A stretch of DNA of 64,000 nucleotides from Nocardia speluncae NBRC 108251 (GTDB lineage: Bacteria > Actinomycetota > Actinomycetes > Mycobacteriales > Mycobacteriaceae). Under the pieces are notes generated by a model, which was not told the origin of the DNA, made no database searches, and was given only the letters and a program-made list of their open reading frames with translations. The stretch spans positions 1 to 64,000 of the forward strand of contig NZ_BDBZ01000021.1 in assembly GCF_001613245.1 (NCBI RefSeq), read 5' to 3'. This document shows, piece after piece, positions 1 through 8,547 of this stretch; positions within the stretch are counted from its first letter, which is position 1, and every line of letters starts with the position of its first letter. Position numbers and translations under genes: made by a program.

Positions 1-2
1 CG

Positions 3-548
3 GCGCCCTCACCTGCCGACCTGAAACCCACTGTGGCCGAACAGCGGGTCGCGCAGGCGCCGCCGCAGCGGGCCCAGCCGCAGCGGGTGGAACCGGCACC
101 GAGCCCCGCGGCGACGGGCAGCAGCAACAAGAATTGGCTGATCGCCGGTGGCGTAGCCGTGGCGCTCGTGGTTGCGTTGATCGCGATCCTGGTGGGTGCC
201 GGGTCCGGTGACGATTCTCCGCAGGCCCGGATCAGTGCTGCTATCGGCGATTACACCGGTGCGCTGGAAAGCGGTGACCTGCCGGCATTGCGCAATATCA
301 CCTGCGGTGCGCTGCACGACTACTACCAGGGTCTGTCGGAGGAGCAGTTCGCCGGTGTCCATCGGCAGGCGGTGAGCGAAGGCAGCATTCCCGAGGTCAC
401 CGGTGTCGACGCGGTCAAGATCACCGATCGCACGGCTTTGGCGCAGGTCACTGTGCAGACCGATGCGGAGGAAACCACCCGCACCTTCGACCTGCAGGAA
501 ACCGACTCCGGTTGGAAGGTGTGCGATCCGCCGGCGGGCGCACGGTAG
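3..548 (+). CDS. Membrane-anchored protein with small extracytoplasmic domain (5' partial)
   Basis: The reading frame is open to the left edge of the window, so the N-terminus is missing; an in-frame GTG at 33 could also serve as start. The visible protein has a proline/alanine/glutamine-rich cytoplasmic segment, one transmembrane helix (NWLIAGGVAVALVVALIAIL, about residues 34-55 from the GTG) and a C-terminal domain of about 110 residues with two cysteines (ITCGAL and WKVCDPP). This layout is common in actinobacterial proteins with an NTF2/DUF4878-like fold outside the membrane. A second protein of the same design lies at 16715-17185 and also ends in a WKVC motif. Function unknown. The fold assignment is inference; the membrane topology is visible. 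Confidence 0.7.
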   Translation, partial: APSPADLKPTVAEQRVAQAPPQRAQPQRVEPAPSPAATGSSNKNWLIAGGVAVALVVALIAILVGAGSGDDSPQARISAAIGDYTGALESGDLPALRNITCGALHDYYQGLSEEQFAGVHRQAVSEGSIPEVTGVDAVKITDRTALAQVTVQTDAEETTRTFDLQETDSGWKVCDPPAGAR

Positions 549-733
549 ATGCGGTGCATGCGCGACCGGGAACGAGGGGCTTTCACTTTTCCCGGTTGCG
601 CGTGCGGAGGGGGAGTACCCCACGGTCCGGTCTGTGAACTGGGCGAGGGGCCGACCGGGTTCCCGGGTTCGCTCACGCAGTGCCGGTGGCGCCGTGGACA
701 GTTCGCGCCGATCCCTCGGTAATTGCCGGCCTA

Positions 734-746
734 TACAGTAGATATA
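734..746 (+). promoter_or_regulatory. Candidate -10 element for leaderless transcription of the LuxR gene
   Basis: TACAGT at 734-739 fits the actinobacterial -10 pattern TANNNT and lies 7 bases before the ATG at 746, so transcription may start on the start codon itself. No Shine-Dalgarno sequence precedes this ATG, which agrees with a leaderless mRNA. No good -35 is visible. Confidence 0.4.
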
Positions 747-3346
747 TGGCTCGGAACTGGCCGATGATCGAACGGGCGAACGAGTTCGAAGCGATTCGCG
801 CAACGCTCACCGGCTCGGATCACGTCGGCGCTGTACTCATCGGGGAACCCGGTGTCGGTAAGACCACCCTGGCGCGGCGGGCGGCCACGGCAGGTAGCGG
901 AAATATCCGCTGGGTCGCGGGCACCGAATCGGCGCGCAGTATTCCGCTGGGCGTGTTCGCGCATATGGTCGGTGTGTACACCGCGCACGATCCGGTGACC
1001 TTCATGGCCGCGGCCCGGGAAGCGTTGCTCGCCGACGGACTCACGATCATCGGGGTCGACGACGCGCATCTGCTCGACCAACTCTCCGCGACTCTGCTGC
1101 TGCAATTGGCGATCGACAAGGCGGCGCGGATCGTCGCCACCGTGCGCGACGGTGTTCCGGTGCCGGATGCGGTGACCACACTGTGGAAAGACGGTCATCT
1201 ACTGCGGATCCAGCTGCCCCCGTTCACTCAGCAGCAGAGTGTGGACCTGGTGGAATCGATGCTGGACGGGCAACTCGAGGGTTTCACCGCCAACCTGATG
1301 TGGGAGTCCTCGGGCGGTAACGCGCTGTTCCTGCGGCATCTGGTGGAGGGTGCACTGGAGGCGGGTTCGCTGCGACAGGTGAACGGGGTGTGGCAGTTGC
1401 GGGGGCGGGCCGCGGTCACCTCCGAATTGGCCGCGCTACTGGAGGACCGGGTCGAACAGCTACCCGAATCCGTGCTGCGGGTACTCGAATTGCTCACCTT
1501 CTGTGAACCCGCGGATTTTCAGGTGATGGCCGAGCTCGCCGGTGAGGAGGCGGTGGAAGCGGCGGAGAACGGTGGCGTGATCCGAGTGGTGGAGGACGGG
1601 CGCGACTTGGTGGTGCGGTACACCCATCCGCTGTTCGGTGAGGTGATCCGGCGCCGGCTGGGTATCGCGACCTCGCGGCGATTACGCGGCAAGCTGTACT
1701 CGGCGCTCAAACAGCGCCGCATCAACTCGGCCGCCGATCGGATCCGGCTCGCCGAATTGGCCTTGGACAGCGATAAGTCCGCCGATCTGGAGCTGTTCGA
1801 ATCCGCCGCCGAGGACGCCATCGGGCTGGCGAATCTACCGCTGGGCGAACGGTTCGCCCGCGCTGCGGTGGAACGCCGCGGCGGGGTGGAATCCGCGGAT
1901 CTGCTGGCCCGCGCACTGCTGTGGCAGGGGCACCGCATCGAGGCCGAGCGGACGCTGGCCGGTTTCGACGCCGACGACCTCGACGAGGTCCAGCTGGCCC
2001 GGTGGGGCAGCACCCGGGTCTCGAACCTGCTGTGGGCCATGGGCGACGCCGACAAGGCCGACGAGGTATTGAGACTGGTGCGCTCGCGTATCACGCATCC
2101 CAAGATCGCCCTGATCACGACCGGACTGGCCGCCGCATGCGCGGTGAGCGAAAACCGGCTCGGCGACGCCCTGCGCGAATCCGGACAGGTGCTGCGGGCC
2201 GCGGACGCGCCACCGTGGGCAGTGTGGTGGGCGGCTTTCGGTGGTGGGCTCGCGGCGGCGTTACTCGGGCGCGCGGCCGAGGCGCGGGAGTATGCGGAGC
2301 GGGGCCGTGCGGTGGAGCCGCATATCGACGGCCTGAACCGGTTCATGTCGACCCATGCCGAGGTGCTGGCGCTCGTGCTCACCGGCGATCTGGCGGCAGC
2401 GGGCCATCGGGCCACCGAATACTTCGGGTATTCCGCGCCCGGCCAATACCTGGCGTGGGGTATGTCGAAGATCTTGCAGGGCACCGTCGATGTGGCGTAC
2501 GGCCGATTCGTCGCCGGTATCGACAATTTGGAGCAGGCGCTGGCCGCGCTCACCGCCGAGGGGGCCGCCGCCTGGATGTTCCCCGCCCGGATCCGGCTCG
2601 CCGAGGCCTACGCTGCGCTCGGCCGGCCGGTCGAGGCCGCCGAATCCATTGCCGAAGCCGAGGCGCGCGGCGGCCGGCACAGCGCGGTGTACGGGCCGCA
2701 ACTCGAGATCGCCCGCGCCTGTCTGGCGGCGGCCGAGGGCACGGTCAGCGCCGCAGTGGAGCGCGCCGTCCGCGCCGCGGACGCCGCTGCCCGCGCGGGT
2801 CAGCACGCCGTAGAGGCGCTGGCATTGCACACCGCCGCCCGGTTCGGTGCAGGTTCGGTGGCACCGCGACTGGCCGATCTGGCGGAGCGGGTGGACGGGC
2901 CGCTGGTTCGTGCCCAAGCCCGGCATGCGGTGGCGCTGTCCCGGCAGGACGGTGCCGGGCTGGACGCGGCCGCAGCCGATTTCGAAAACCTGGGCGCCCG
3001 GCTCTCGGCCGCCGATGCCGCGGCCCAGGCCGCCACCGCCCATGACCGGGCCGGAGACCGGCGCCGACTGCTGGAATCGGCGGCCCATGCCAACCGCCTG
3101 GCGGCCGCATGCGGCGGTGCGTCGACCCCTGCGCTGCGCGATGCTGCCCAGCCGTTACCGCTCACCGTCCGGGAACGGGAGATCGCGAATCTGGTGGCGG
3201 CGGGTCTGAGCAACCGGCAGATCGCCGACCGGCTCACCGTTTCGATCCGCACAGTGGAAGGCCACCTGTATCGGGCCTGCACCAAACTGGACGTCACCGA
3301 CCGGGAGTCGTTGGCGGCGCTGCTGCGTGGAGAATCGGCCCGCTGA
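746..3346 (+). CDS. LuxR-family (MalT/LAL-like) ATP-binding transcriptional regulator
   Basis: An 866-residue STAND-type regulator. It has an N-terminal AAA/NB-ARC ATPase with a Walker A motif GEPGVGKTT (residues 33-41) and a Walker B-like IIGVDDAH. A long alanine-rich helical, TPR-like middle region follows. The last 65 residues form a LuxR-type helix-turn-helix (LTVREREIANLVAAG, then SNRQIADRL and SIRTVEGHL). Family members are ATP-dependent activators that oligomerise on ligand binding; the ligand here is unknown. The reading frame extends upstream to 680, but the ATG at 746 is preferred because it starts the family-like sequence and has a -10 element 7 bases upstream. A candidate hairpin terminator follows the stop. 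No neighbouring operon indicates a target. Confidence 0.88.
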   Translation: MARNWPMIERANEFEAIRATLTGSDHVGAVLIGEPGVGKTTLARRAATAGSGNIRWVAGTESARSIPLGVFAHMVGVYTAHDPVTFMAAAREALLADGLTIIGVDDAHLLDQLSATLLLQLAIDKAARIVATVRDGVPVPDAVTTLWKDGHLLRIQLPPFTQQQSVDLVESMLDGQLEGFTANLMWESSGGNALFLRHLVEGALEAGSLRQVNGVWQLRGRAAVTSELAALLEDRVEQLPESVLRVLELLTFCEPADFQVMAELAGEEAVEAAENGGVIRVVEDGRDLVVRYTHPLFGEVIRRRLGIATSRRLRGKLYSALKQRRINSAADRIRLAELALDSDKSADLELFESAAEDAIGLANLPLGERFARAAVERRGGVESADLLARALLWQGHRIEAERTLAGFDADDLDEVQLARWGSTRVSNLLWAMGDADKADEVLRLVRSRITHPKIALITTGLAAACAVSENRLGDALRESGQVLRAADAPPWAVWWAAFGGGLAAALLGRAAEAREYAERGRAVEPHIDGLNRFMSTHAEVLALVLTGDLAAAGHRATEYFGYSAPGQYLAWGMSKILQGTVDVAYGRFVAGIDNLEQALAALTAEGAAAWMFPARIRLAEAYAALGRPVEAAESIAEAEARGGRHSAVYGPQLEIARACLAAAEGTVSAAVERAVRAADAAARAGQHAVEALALHTAARFGAGSVAPRLADLAERVDGPLVRAQARHAVALSRQDGAGLDAAAADFENLGARLSAADAAAQAATAHDRAGDRRRLLESAAHANRLAAACGGASTPALRDAAQPLPLTVREREIANLVAAGLSNRQIADRLTVSIRTVEGHLYRACTKLDVTDRESLAALLRGESAR

Positions 3347-3374
3347 CGTCGGTGTGGATCGGTCGGACGCCGTC

Positions 3375-3401
3375 CGAGACGCCACCCGTTCGGGCGTCTC
3401 G
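3375..3401. terminator. Hairpin between convergent genes
   Basis: CGAGACGCC (3375-3383) pairs perfectly with GGCGTCTCG (3393-3401) across a 9-base loop. It lies between the stop of the LuxR gene (3346) and the stop of the SRPBCC gene (3421), where a bidirectional terminator is expected. It has no T-tract. Confidence 0.55.
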
Positions 3402-3420
3402 ATCGGCCGCTGCGCCGCTA

Positions 3421-3837
3421 TCACCTGTCTGCGGACGCTGCCGTCTCCAATGCTCGATGTATGACAGTCGACCCCTGCTCGACGGCCTCGGCCATCTGTG
3501 CAGCGAGAGCTTCGGGCAGGACATCGGTGTGCCAGACGAAGCGGGTTCTGCCGTTCTCGGCGGGTAGGGCCTGCATCGAGGCGTGGTGATGGGCGGGGTG
3601 CAGGTGCCCGCCGACGACCGAGTAGGCCACGCGCCTGCTCGGCGGGTCGAGATCGACGAGTCGTTCGGCGACGATGGTGCCGTCGGCGAAGGTGACGGTT
3701 CGAGTGTCGGCGTCGAGGCGAGTATCGGTGACGAAGCCCGGGGCGAGGCGCTCGTGTACCGCGCCGAAATCAGCGAGAACAGCCCAGACCTGCTCGGGGG
3801 TGGCGTCGACGATGAATTCTTTGTGAATGGATGCCAT
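3421..3837 (-). CDS. SRPBCC-superfamily protein (polyketide cyclase/dehydrase-like)
   Basis: A 138-residue single-domain protein with the START/Bet v1-like pattern of the SRPBCC superfamily: HKEFIVDATPEQVWAVLADF at the N-terminus, a run of alternating strands, and a long C-terminal helix (LAAQMAEAVEQGSTVIHRAL). These proteins bind hydrophobic ligands in a helix-grip cavity; the ligand cannot be predicted. The sequence most resembles the small YwqG/PYR-like lipid or polyketide cyclase group. It is transcribed away from the AraC regulator at 4004, with 166 bp between the two starts, so the AraC protein may control it. A hairpin follows the stop. Confidence 0.75.
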   Translation of the reverse strand: MASIHKEFIVDATPEQVWAVLADFGAVHERLAPGFVTDTRLDADTRTVTFADGTIVAERLVDLDPPSRRVAYSVVGGHLHPAHHHASMQALPAENGRTRFVWHTDVLPEALAAQMAEAVEQGSTVIHRALETAASADR

Positions 3838-4003
3838 GGAGTCCTCCTGGTCAGGCTGCGGCGAGGTGCGCGTGGACGGTCATATCTCGTTATCTCCCTG
3901 TTGCAGTCGGTGTTGCCGTCTCAGCATCCGTGCCGGGCCCCTCGTAGGTCTTGAAGATTTTTGCGGACAGTTTCCTGTCGTACTCCCGGCGTACGGTCTG
4001 TGG

Positions 4004-4852
4004 GTGCTGTCTGCCACGACGCTCGCCACCCGGCCGGAGTTCACCGTGACCACCGTGAACTGCCGCTCCGATCACACACACCTCTCGGCTCCGGAAGTCC
4101 GTGACGATCATCGGCTCGTGCTCGTGCGCCGAGGTCGGTTCCGGCGGCAGGCCGATGGCGAACTCGCCGACCTGGACCGCACTGTCGGCTACATCGGCAC
4201 CCCGAGTGAGGAGGAGGGGTTCTCCCACCCCGCCGGCGGTGACATCTGCACCGCGGTGACCATCGCGCCCCATCTCCTGGAAGGGGCGGTGAGTCCGCGG
4301 GCGGTCTACGTCGATGCGCGTATCGAACTCGCGCACCGCCGAATGCTCACCGCTGCCGCGGGCGGCGATATCGACTACGCCGTGACCGAGGAACTGGTCC
4401 GGCTCGTCGCACTCGCCGCCGGGCGGCCGGTCCCGCGGCCGCGGCCCGCCGACCGAGTGCTGGTCACCGCGGCCCGCGAGGCGATTATCGACGGTGCACC
4501 GGAGTCGGCCGGGCTGCGTTCTCTGGCCGCACTGCTGAAGGTTTCGCACTATCGGTTGAGCCGGGTGTTCTCCCAGCACATGGGAGTGACACTGACCCGC
4601 TATCGCAACCGGATTCGAGTCGGGCAGGCCCTCGACCGGATCATCGACGGTGAAACCGGCCTCGCCGACCTCGCCGCACATCTCGGCTTCGCCGACCAGG
4701 CACACCTGACCCGCACCGTCCGCGAACACCTGGGCCACACCCCCACCGCCCTGCACCGACTGATGACCTCACCCACCAACCGCACTCTCGAGAGCCGCAC
4801 CGGAGTGGCGCTGATCGTGGCGCCGCAAACACCGGCTGCCCTGCCCACGTGA
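4004..4852 (+). CDS. AraC-family transcriptional regulator
   Basis: A 282-residue regulator. The C-terminal third holds the double helix-turn-helix of AraC proteins: LRSLAALLKVSHYRLSRVFS with MGVTLTRYRNRIRV, then TGLADLAAHLGFADQAHLTR with HLGHTPTALHR. The N-terminal half is a poorly conserved sensing region. The frame runs back to 3827, but that stretch overlaps the start of the divergent SRPBCC gene and looks non-coding, so the GTG at 4004 is chosen; this start is not certain. The divergent arrangement suggests regulation of the SRPBCC gene, itself or both. The ligand is unknown. Confidence 0.8.
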   Translation: MLSATTLATRPEFTVTTVNCRSDHTHLSAPEVRDDHRLVLVRRGRFRRQADGELADLDRTVGYIGTPSEEEGFSHPAGGDICTAVTIAPHLLEGAVSPRAVYVDARIELAHRRMLTAAAGGDIDYAVTEELVRLVALAAGRPVPRPRPADRVLVTAAREAIIDGAPESAGLRSLAALLKVSHYRLSRVFSQHMGVTLTRYRNRIRVGQALDRIIDGETGLADLAAHLGFADQAHLTRTVREHLGHTPTALHRLMTSPTNRTLESRTGVALIVAPQTPAALPT

Positions 4853-4978
4853 GTGCTGGGAAGCGCGCATCACCGCCTGATGGGTGGCTCTGCGTCGACA
4901 CCGGCGCCGGCCCCGTGTCGCCGGACAGCGAGTCCATCGTCATCATCGCTGAACAGCGTGGATGGCGGCCGAAAGTGT

Positions 4979-5002
4979 CCAAGAGTGTATAGGTCCTCTT
5001 GG
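4979..5002. promoter_or_regulatory. Inverted repeat upstream of lipoprotein gene
   Basis: CCAAGAG (4979-4985) and CTCTTGG (4996-5002) form a perfect 7-bp inverted repeat with 10 bases between them that include TATAGG, a possible -10 element. It lies 50 bp before the lipoprotein start at 5053. It could be an operator overlapping that promoter or a hairpin. Confidence 0.4.
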
Positions 5003-5052
5003 GATCGGTTACGCTGTCCGCTCGTTGAACACCTGGGGATGTGGAGGTGCGT

Positions 5053-5340
5053 ATGGGCAGGAAATTCGCCGCCCGGTTCGCCGCGACCGTATCGCTGTGC
5101 GCCGCGACGGCGCTGCTCTACGGGTGTGCGCAGGACACCGGTGGACACGCCACCGCCGCGGCTCCGGCGGCTTCGCAGGTGGCGACCGAGACTCCGCAGG
5201 AACGCAGTCTGCGTATCCGCGACGAGCTGGTGCGGCTGGGGTGCGATTCCAATTCCTGTATTCAGACCTATTTCGCCTGTGAAGACGGTTTGCTGTCAGG
5301 TGAGGCGTGCGAGTTCTACCGGAAGCATCCATTGAAGTAG
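5053..5340 (+). CDS. Small secreted lipoprotein
   Basis: A 95-residue protein with a classic lipoprotein signal peptide: basic MGRKFAARFA, a hydrophobic stretch, then the lipobox LLYGC, with the cysteine at about residue 25. The mature part is an alanine/threonine-rich linker followed by a compact domain with four cysteines (GCDSNSCIQTYFACEDG and EACEF), likely two disulfides. The ATG at 5053 is chosen over upstream GTG codons because GGAGG at 5043-5047 sits 5 bases before it. A 13-bp hairpin follows the stop by 3 bases. No known family was recognised. Confidence 0.75.
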   Translation: MGRKFAARFAATVSLCAATALLYGCAQDTGGHATAAAPAASQVATETPQERSLRIRDELVRLGCDSNSCIQTYFACEDGLLSGEACEFYRKHPLK

Positions 5341-5343
5341 CTG

Positions 5344-5373
5344 TACCAGTCCAGTTGAAAAACTGGACTGGTA
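5344..5373 (+). terminator. Strong hairpin with GAAA tetraloop after lipoprotein gene
   Basis: TACCAGTCCAGTT (5344-5356), loop GAAA, AACTGGACTGGTA (5361-5373): a perfect 13-bp stem starting 3 bases after the stop codon. It has no U-tract, as is frequent for actinobacterial terminators. Confidence 0.7.
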
Positions 5374-5530
5374 TGGCGATGTGATTCTTCGGGGTGGCAG
5401 CGGCAATACCGGTGGGTTGTATCGCTGCCGTTCTGTGGCCGACCCCGGTGCTCGGCGGACGAAGCGGCGCCGAGTTCGGGGTGTTACCGGAACAAGTGCC
5501 CTGCCTGGGATTTTCCCGGAGTGGTGGGCC

Positions 5531-5755
5531 TCAGATGGTGCGGGTACGCAGCGACAGCGCTTCCCGGTGCGACCGTGCGGCATCCAAGTCCCGGTATCCG
5601 CGTTCGGCGTCGAAACGTGTCGCCGATCCGTCGGTGACCGAGCCGAGTGGCCGGTAGCGTTCCAGCAGCTCCGGTATCCGCGATTCGGTGACCAGGTATT
5701 GGTAGGCGAAATAGACGAAAGTTCCCACTCCCACGAGTGCCACAAAGAGTGTCAT
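5531..5755 (-). CDS. Small single-pass membrane protein
   Basis: A 74-residue protein starting at the ATG at 5755. It opens with a transmembrane helix (MTLFVALVGVGTFVYFAYQY) and continues with a charged, arginine-rich cytoplasmic tail (RIPELLERYRPLGSV, then RFDAERGYRDLDAARSHREAL). The frame is also open upstream to 6097, but that stretch is antisense to the MocR gene, so the internal ATG is the reasonable start. It is divergent from the MocR-type regulator with 60 bp between starts. That gap carries two CCAATTGG boxes, which makes this gene a plausible regulatory target. Function unknown. Confidence 0.6.
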   Translation of the reverse strand: MTLFVALVGVGTFVYFAYQYLVTESRIPELLERYRPLGSVTDGSATRFDAERGYRDLDAARSHREALSLRTRTI

Positions 5756-5769
5756 GATCCCACTATCGC

Positions 5770-5801
5770 CCAATTGGACTTGCCGATAAAGAGCCAATTG
5801 G
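5770..5801. promoter_or_regulatory. Paired CCAATTGG boxes in the MocR divergent promoter
   Basis: The 8-bp palindrome CCAATTGG occurs at 5770-5777 and again at 5794-5801, 24 bp apart centre to centre, in the 60-bp gap between the small membrane protein and the MocR-type regulator. Repeated sites in such gaps are typical operators of MocR/GntR proteins. The assignment to this regulator is inference. Confidence 0.55.
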
Positions 5802-5815
5802 TCGATACTGGACCT

Positions 5816-7321
5816 ATGTCGACGAGAGTGCTCGGCGCCGCGGGTCTGGCCCGCGATCTGGGGCAGTGGCGCGGCCCGGACCCGGCATCGGCCGATGGGG
5901 GCGCCCGGCGCCCGGCCCGGCCCGCCTACCTCGCCTTGGCGGAGGGCATCCGGCTGCTCATCCACGACGGCAGGGCGCCGCTGGGGATCGCCCTGCCCAG
6001 CGAACGCGATCTCGCCGCCACCCTCGGGGTCAGCCGCACCACCGTGACCTCCACTTACGCGCTGCTGCGTGAACACGGCTACCTCATCACGCGGCAAGGA
6101 TCGCGATCCACCGTCGCGCTACCGCCCGCCATCGCACACGACGGCGGCCGCGCCGGGCGTGGGATCCTGGCCACCATGGCGACCGGCACCCAGCCTGCGG
6201 TCGATCTGACCTATGCCGCGATGACCGCGCCACCGGAGATGGCGGAAGCCTATTCTGTTGCTTTGCAGGGTATTCCGTCATATCTCAGCACGCACGGCAT
6301 GGATCCGGTCGGTATCGCACCGCTGCGTGAAGCGATCGCCCGCCGCTACACCGAACGCGGATTGCCGACCGGCGCCGACCAGATCCTGGTGACCCTCGGC
6401 GCCCAGCACGGCCTGCGGTTGCTGCTGAACGTGCTGGCGCCGCCCTCGGCCCGGGTGCTCATCGACCACCCCACCTACCCGAATGCGATAGAGGCGATCC
6501 GGGATGTCGGTGCCCGTCCGGTGCCGGTGCCGTTACGTCTCGAGGATCCGAGTACCGCCTGGGACCTGGACGGTTTGCGCAGCGCTGCCCGGCAGACGGC
6601 AGCGAGCCTGGCCTATCTGGTGCCCGACCACAACAATCCGACCGGGTTCCTGATGGACCAGCCGGCGCGTGCCGAACTGGCCGCGATCGCCCGGGAGACC
6701 CGGATGATGCTGATCATCGACGAATCCATGGCGAACCTGTCGCTAGGCGATGCGGCCCCGGTGGCGCCGGTCGCCGCGTTCGCGAAGGGCGCCGAGGTGA
6801 TCACCATCGGCTCGGCGTCCAAATCGTTCTGGGGCGGGCTGCGAGTCGGCTGGATCCGAACCTCGGAATCACTGATCACCCGGTTGCTCACCACCCGCGC
6901 GACCGTCGACCTGGGCACACCGGTGATGGATCAACTCGCGGCGGTCCATCTGCTCGAACATGCCGACCCCATTCTCGCGCGCCGCCGCAAACTGCTGCGC
7001 GATCAAAGGGAGGCATTGCTGACGGCGATGGCCGAGGACCTGCCGGACTGGTATGTGCTGCCCGGCGTGGGTGGAATGTCGGTCTGGGCGCAGCTGCCCG
7101 CCCCGGTCTCGACCGCGCTGGCGGCCACTGCCCCCAATCACGGCGTGCTGCTGGCGGCGGGGCCGCGGTTCGGGGTGCAGGGGGCGTTCGAACGTTTTCT
7201 ACGCCTGCCCTATACGAACCCCGAACCCGAACTCCGCCGGGCCGTAACGGCCATCGCGGCCGCCTACGACGGTTTGGGGCCGCGAGCTGGAGACCAGTTG
7301 CAGCCGCTCACCTGCTATTGA
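5816..7321 (+). CDS. MocR-family (GntR wHTH plus aminotransferase fold) transcriptional regulator
   Basis: A 501-residue two-domain regulator. Residues about 35-105 form a GntR winged helix (YLALAEGIRLLIHDG, LPSERDLAATLGVSRTTV). Residues about 130-495 form a fold-type I aminotransferase domain with PDHNNPTG and the PLP-binding lysine K336 in GSASKSFWGGLRVGW. MocR proteins bind PLP and usually control vitamin B6, GABA, ectoine or amino-acid genes, often the divergent neighbour. The start at 5816 follows the paired CCAATTGG boxes; the frame extends upstream to 5381, but the N-terminal domain begins cleanly here. The 3' end overlaps the convergent ackA stop by 7 bases. Confidence 0.88.
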   Translation: MSTRVLGAAGLARDLGQWRGPDPASADGGARRPARPAYLALAEGIRLLIHDGRAPLGIALPSERDLAATLGVSRTTVTSTYALLREHGYLITRQGSRSTVALPPAIAHDGGRAGRGILATMATGTQPAVDLTYAAMTAPPEMAEAYSVALQGIPSYLSTHGMDPVGIAPLREAIARRYTERGLPTGADQILVTLGAQHGLRLLLNVLAPPSARVLIDHPTYPNAIEAIRDVGARPVPVPLRLEDPSTAWDLDGLRSAARQTAASLAYLVPDHNNPTGFLMDQPARAELAAIARETRMMLIIDESMANLSLGDAAPVAPVAAFAKGAEVITIGSASKSFWGGLRVGWIRTSESLITRLLTTRATVDLGTPVMDQLAAVHLLEHADPILARRRKLLRDQREALLTAMAEDLPDWYVLPGVGGMSVWAQLPAPVSTALAATAPNHGVLLAAGPRFGVQGAFERFLRLPYTNPEPELRRAVTAIAAAYDGLGPRAGDQLQPLTCY

Positions 7322-8547
7322 CCCTTCTCGGTGACCGTGACCGCCGCCCGGGCGATGGCCAGTTCCTCGTTCGTCGGGATCACCAGGACCTGCACCGGGC
7401 ATTGCGGCGGGGAAATCCGGCGAGGTCCACGCGCTTTCGCGGTGTTGAGTTCGGGATCCACGACGATCCCGAACCGGTGCAGCCCGGCCAGGGCGTCCGC
7501 GCGGACGTCGGGATTGTTCTCGCCCACGCCCGCCGTGAATGTGACCGCATCGACCCCGCCCAGGTCGATCAGGTAGGCGCCGAGATAGTGGCGCAGACGG
7601 TGTACGTAGACGTCGTAGGCTGCGCGGGCGGCAGTATCGCCGGCATCGATCCGGTGGCGCAGCTCCCGGAAGTCGTTGACCCCGGCCATCCCGCGCAGCC
7701 CCGACCCGCGGTTGAGCAATCTGTCGATACCGTCGACGTCCAGATGCGCGGTCCGCATGAGGTGCAGGATTATCCCGGGGTCCAGATCGCCGGACCGGGT
7801 GCCCATGACCAGCCCCTCGAGCGGGGTCAGTCCCATGCTGGTATCCACCGGGCGTCCACCGCTCAGGGCTGATACCGAGGCGCCGTTACCCAGGTGGAAA
7901 ACGATCTGGTTCAGCGTTTCCGGTGGGCGGCCGAGTAATTCGGCGGCGCGCCCGGAAACGTATTCGTGCGAGGTGCCGTGGAAGCCGTAGCGGCGGATAC
8001 CGTGCGTTTCGGCGATCTTGCTGTCGATCGCATATGTTTTCGCGGCGGCCGGCAGACCGTGGAAGAAGGCCGTATCGAATACCGCGACCTGCGGTGTATC
8101 GGGCAGTAGTTCGCGCACCGCCATGATCCCGCGGACATTGGCCGGATTGTGCAGCGGCGCGAGCGTGCTCAGCTCGCGCACCGTGTTCAGAACCGCGTCG
8201 TCGATCAGAGTGGGCCGATAGAAGACTTCGCCGCCGTGCACGACGCGATGCCCCACCGCGGTGATCCCGGCGGTGGTGAGATCATGGCCCGTCTCGGCGA
8301 ACTTGGCGAAAGCCAGGCGCAGACCGGCAGTGTGGTCCGGGATATCTCGGTGTTCGGTGAGTGTCCGATCATCGGCGGTGTGCTCGATCGCACCGCCTCC
8401 TTCGCCGATCCGCTCGACGAGACCGGACGCGATGATGGTTCCCGAATCCGGTTCCAGCAGCTGATATTTGATCGAGGACGAACCCGAGTTGACCACGAGT
8501 ACGCGAATCGGTTCCACCGCCGTCTCCTCTTCGCCGGGGCGCGTCAC
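7315..8547 (-). CDS. ackA: Acetate kinase
   Basis: A 410-residue ASKHA-fold kinase that interconverts acetyl phosphate plus ADP and acetate plus ATP in the cytoplasm. Visible hallmarks are NSGSSSIKYQLL (from residue 20), GHRVVHGGEVFYRP, the FDTAFF and RRYGFHGTSH motifs, HLGNGASVSAL, and DTSMGLTPLEGLVMGTR. The length is typical. The start overlaps the pta stop by 4 bp, so the two are translationally coupled, with pta first. An internal start near VEPIRVLVVN would drop the unusual acidic N-terminus. With pta it makes the Pta-AckA overflow and acetate activation pathway. Confidence 0.97.
   Translation of the reverse strand: MTRPGEEETAVEPIRVLVVNSGSSSIKYQLLEPDSGTIIASGLVERIGEGGGAIEHTADDRTLTEHRDIPDHTAGLRLAFAKFAETGHDLTTAGITAVGHRVVHGGEVFYRPTLIDDAVLNTVRELSTLAPLHNPANVRGIMAVRELLPDTPQVAVFDTAFFHGLPAAAKTYAIDSKIAETHGIRRYGFHGTSHEYVSGRAAELLGRPPETLNQIVFHLGNGASVSALSGGRPVDTSMGLTPLEGLVMGTRSGDLDPGIILHLMRTAHLDVDGIDRLLNRGSGLRGMAGVNDFRELRHRIDAGDTAARAAYDVYVHRLRHYLGAYLIDLGGVDAVTFTAGVGENNPDVRADALAGLHRFGIVVDPELNTAKARGPRRISPPQCPVQVLVIPTNEELAIARAAVTVTEKGQ

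Noticed and set aside
5394..5657. Plus-strand frame opening with a signal-peptide-like segment after the lipoprotein gene
   Set aside because: It lies antisense to the better supported small membrane gene at 5531-5755, has no ribosome-binding site and its second half is arginine/serine-rich like antisense high-GC translation.
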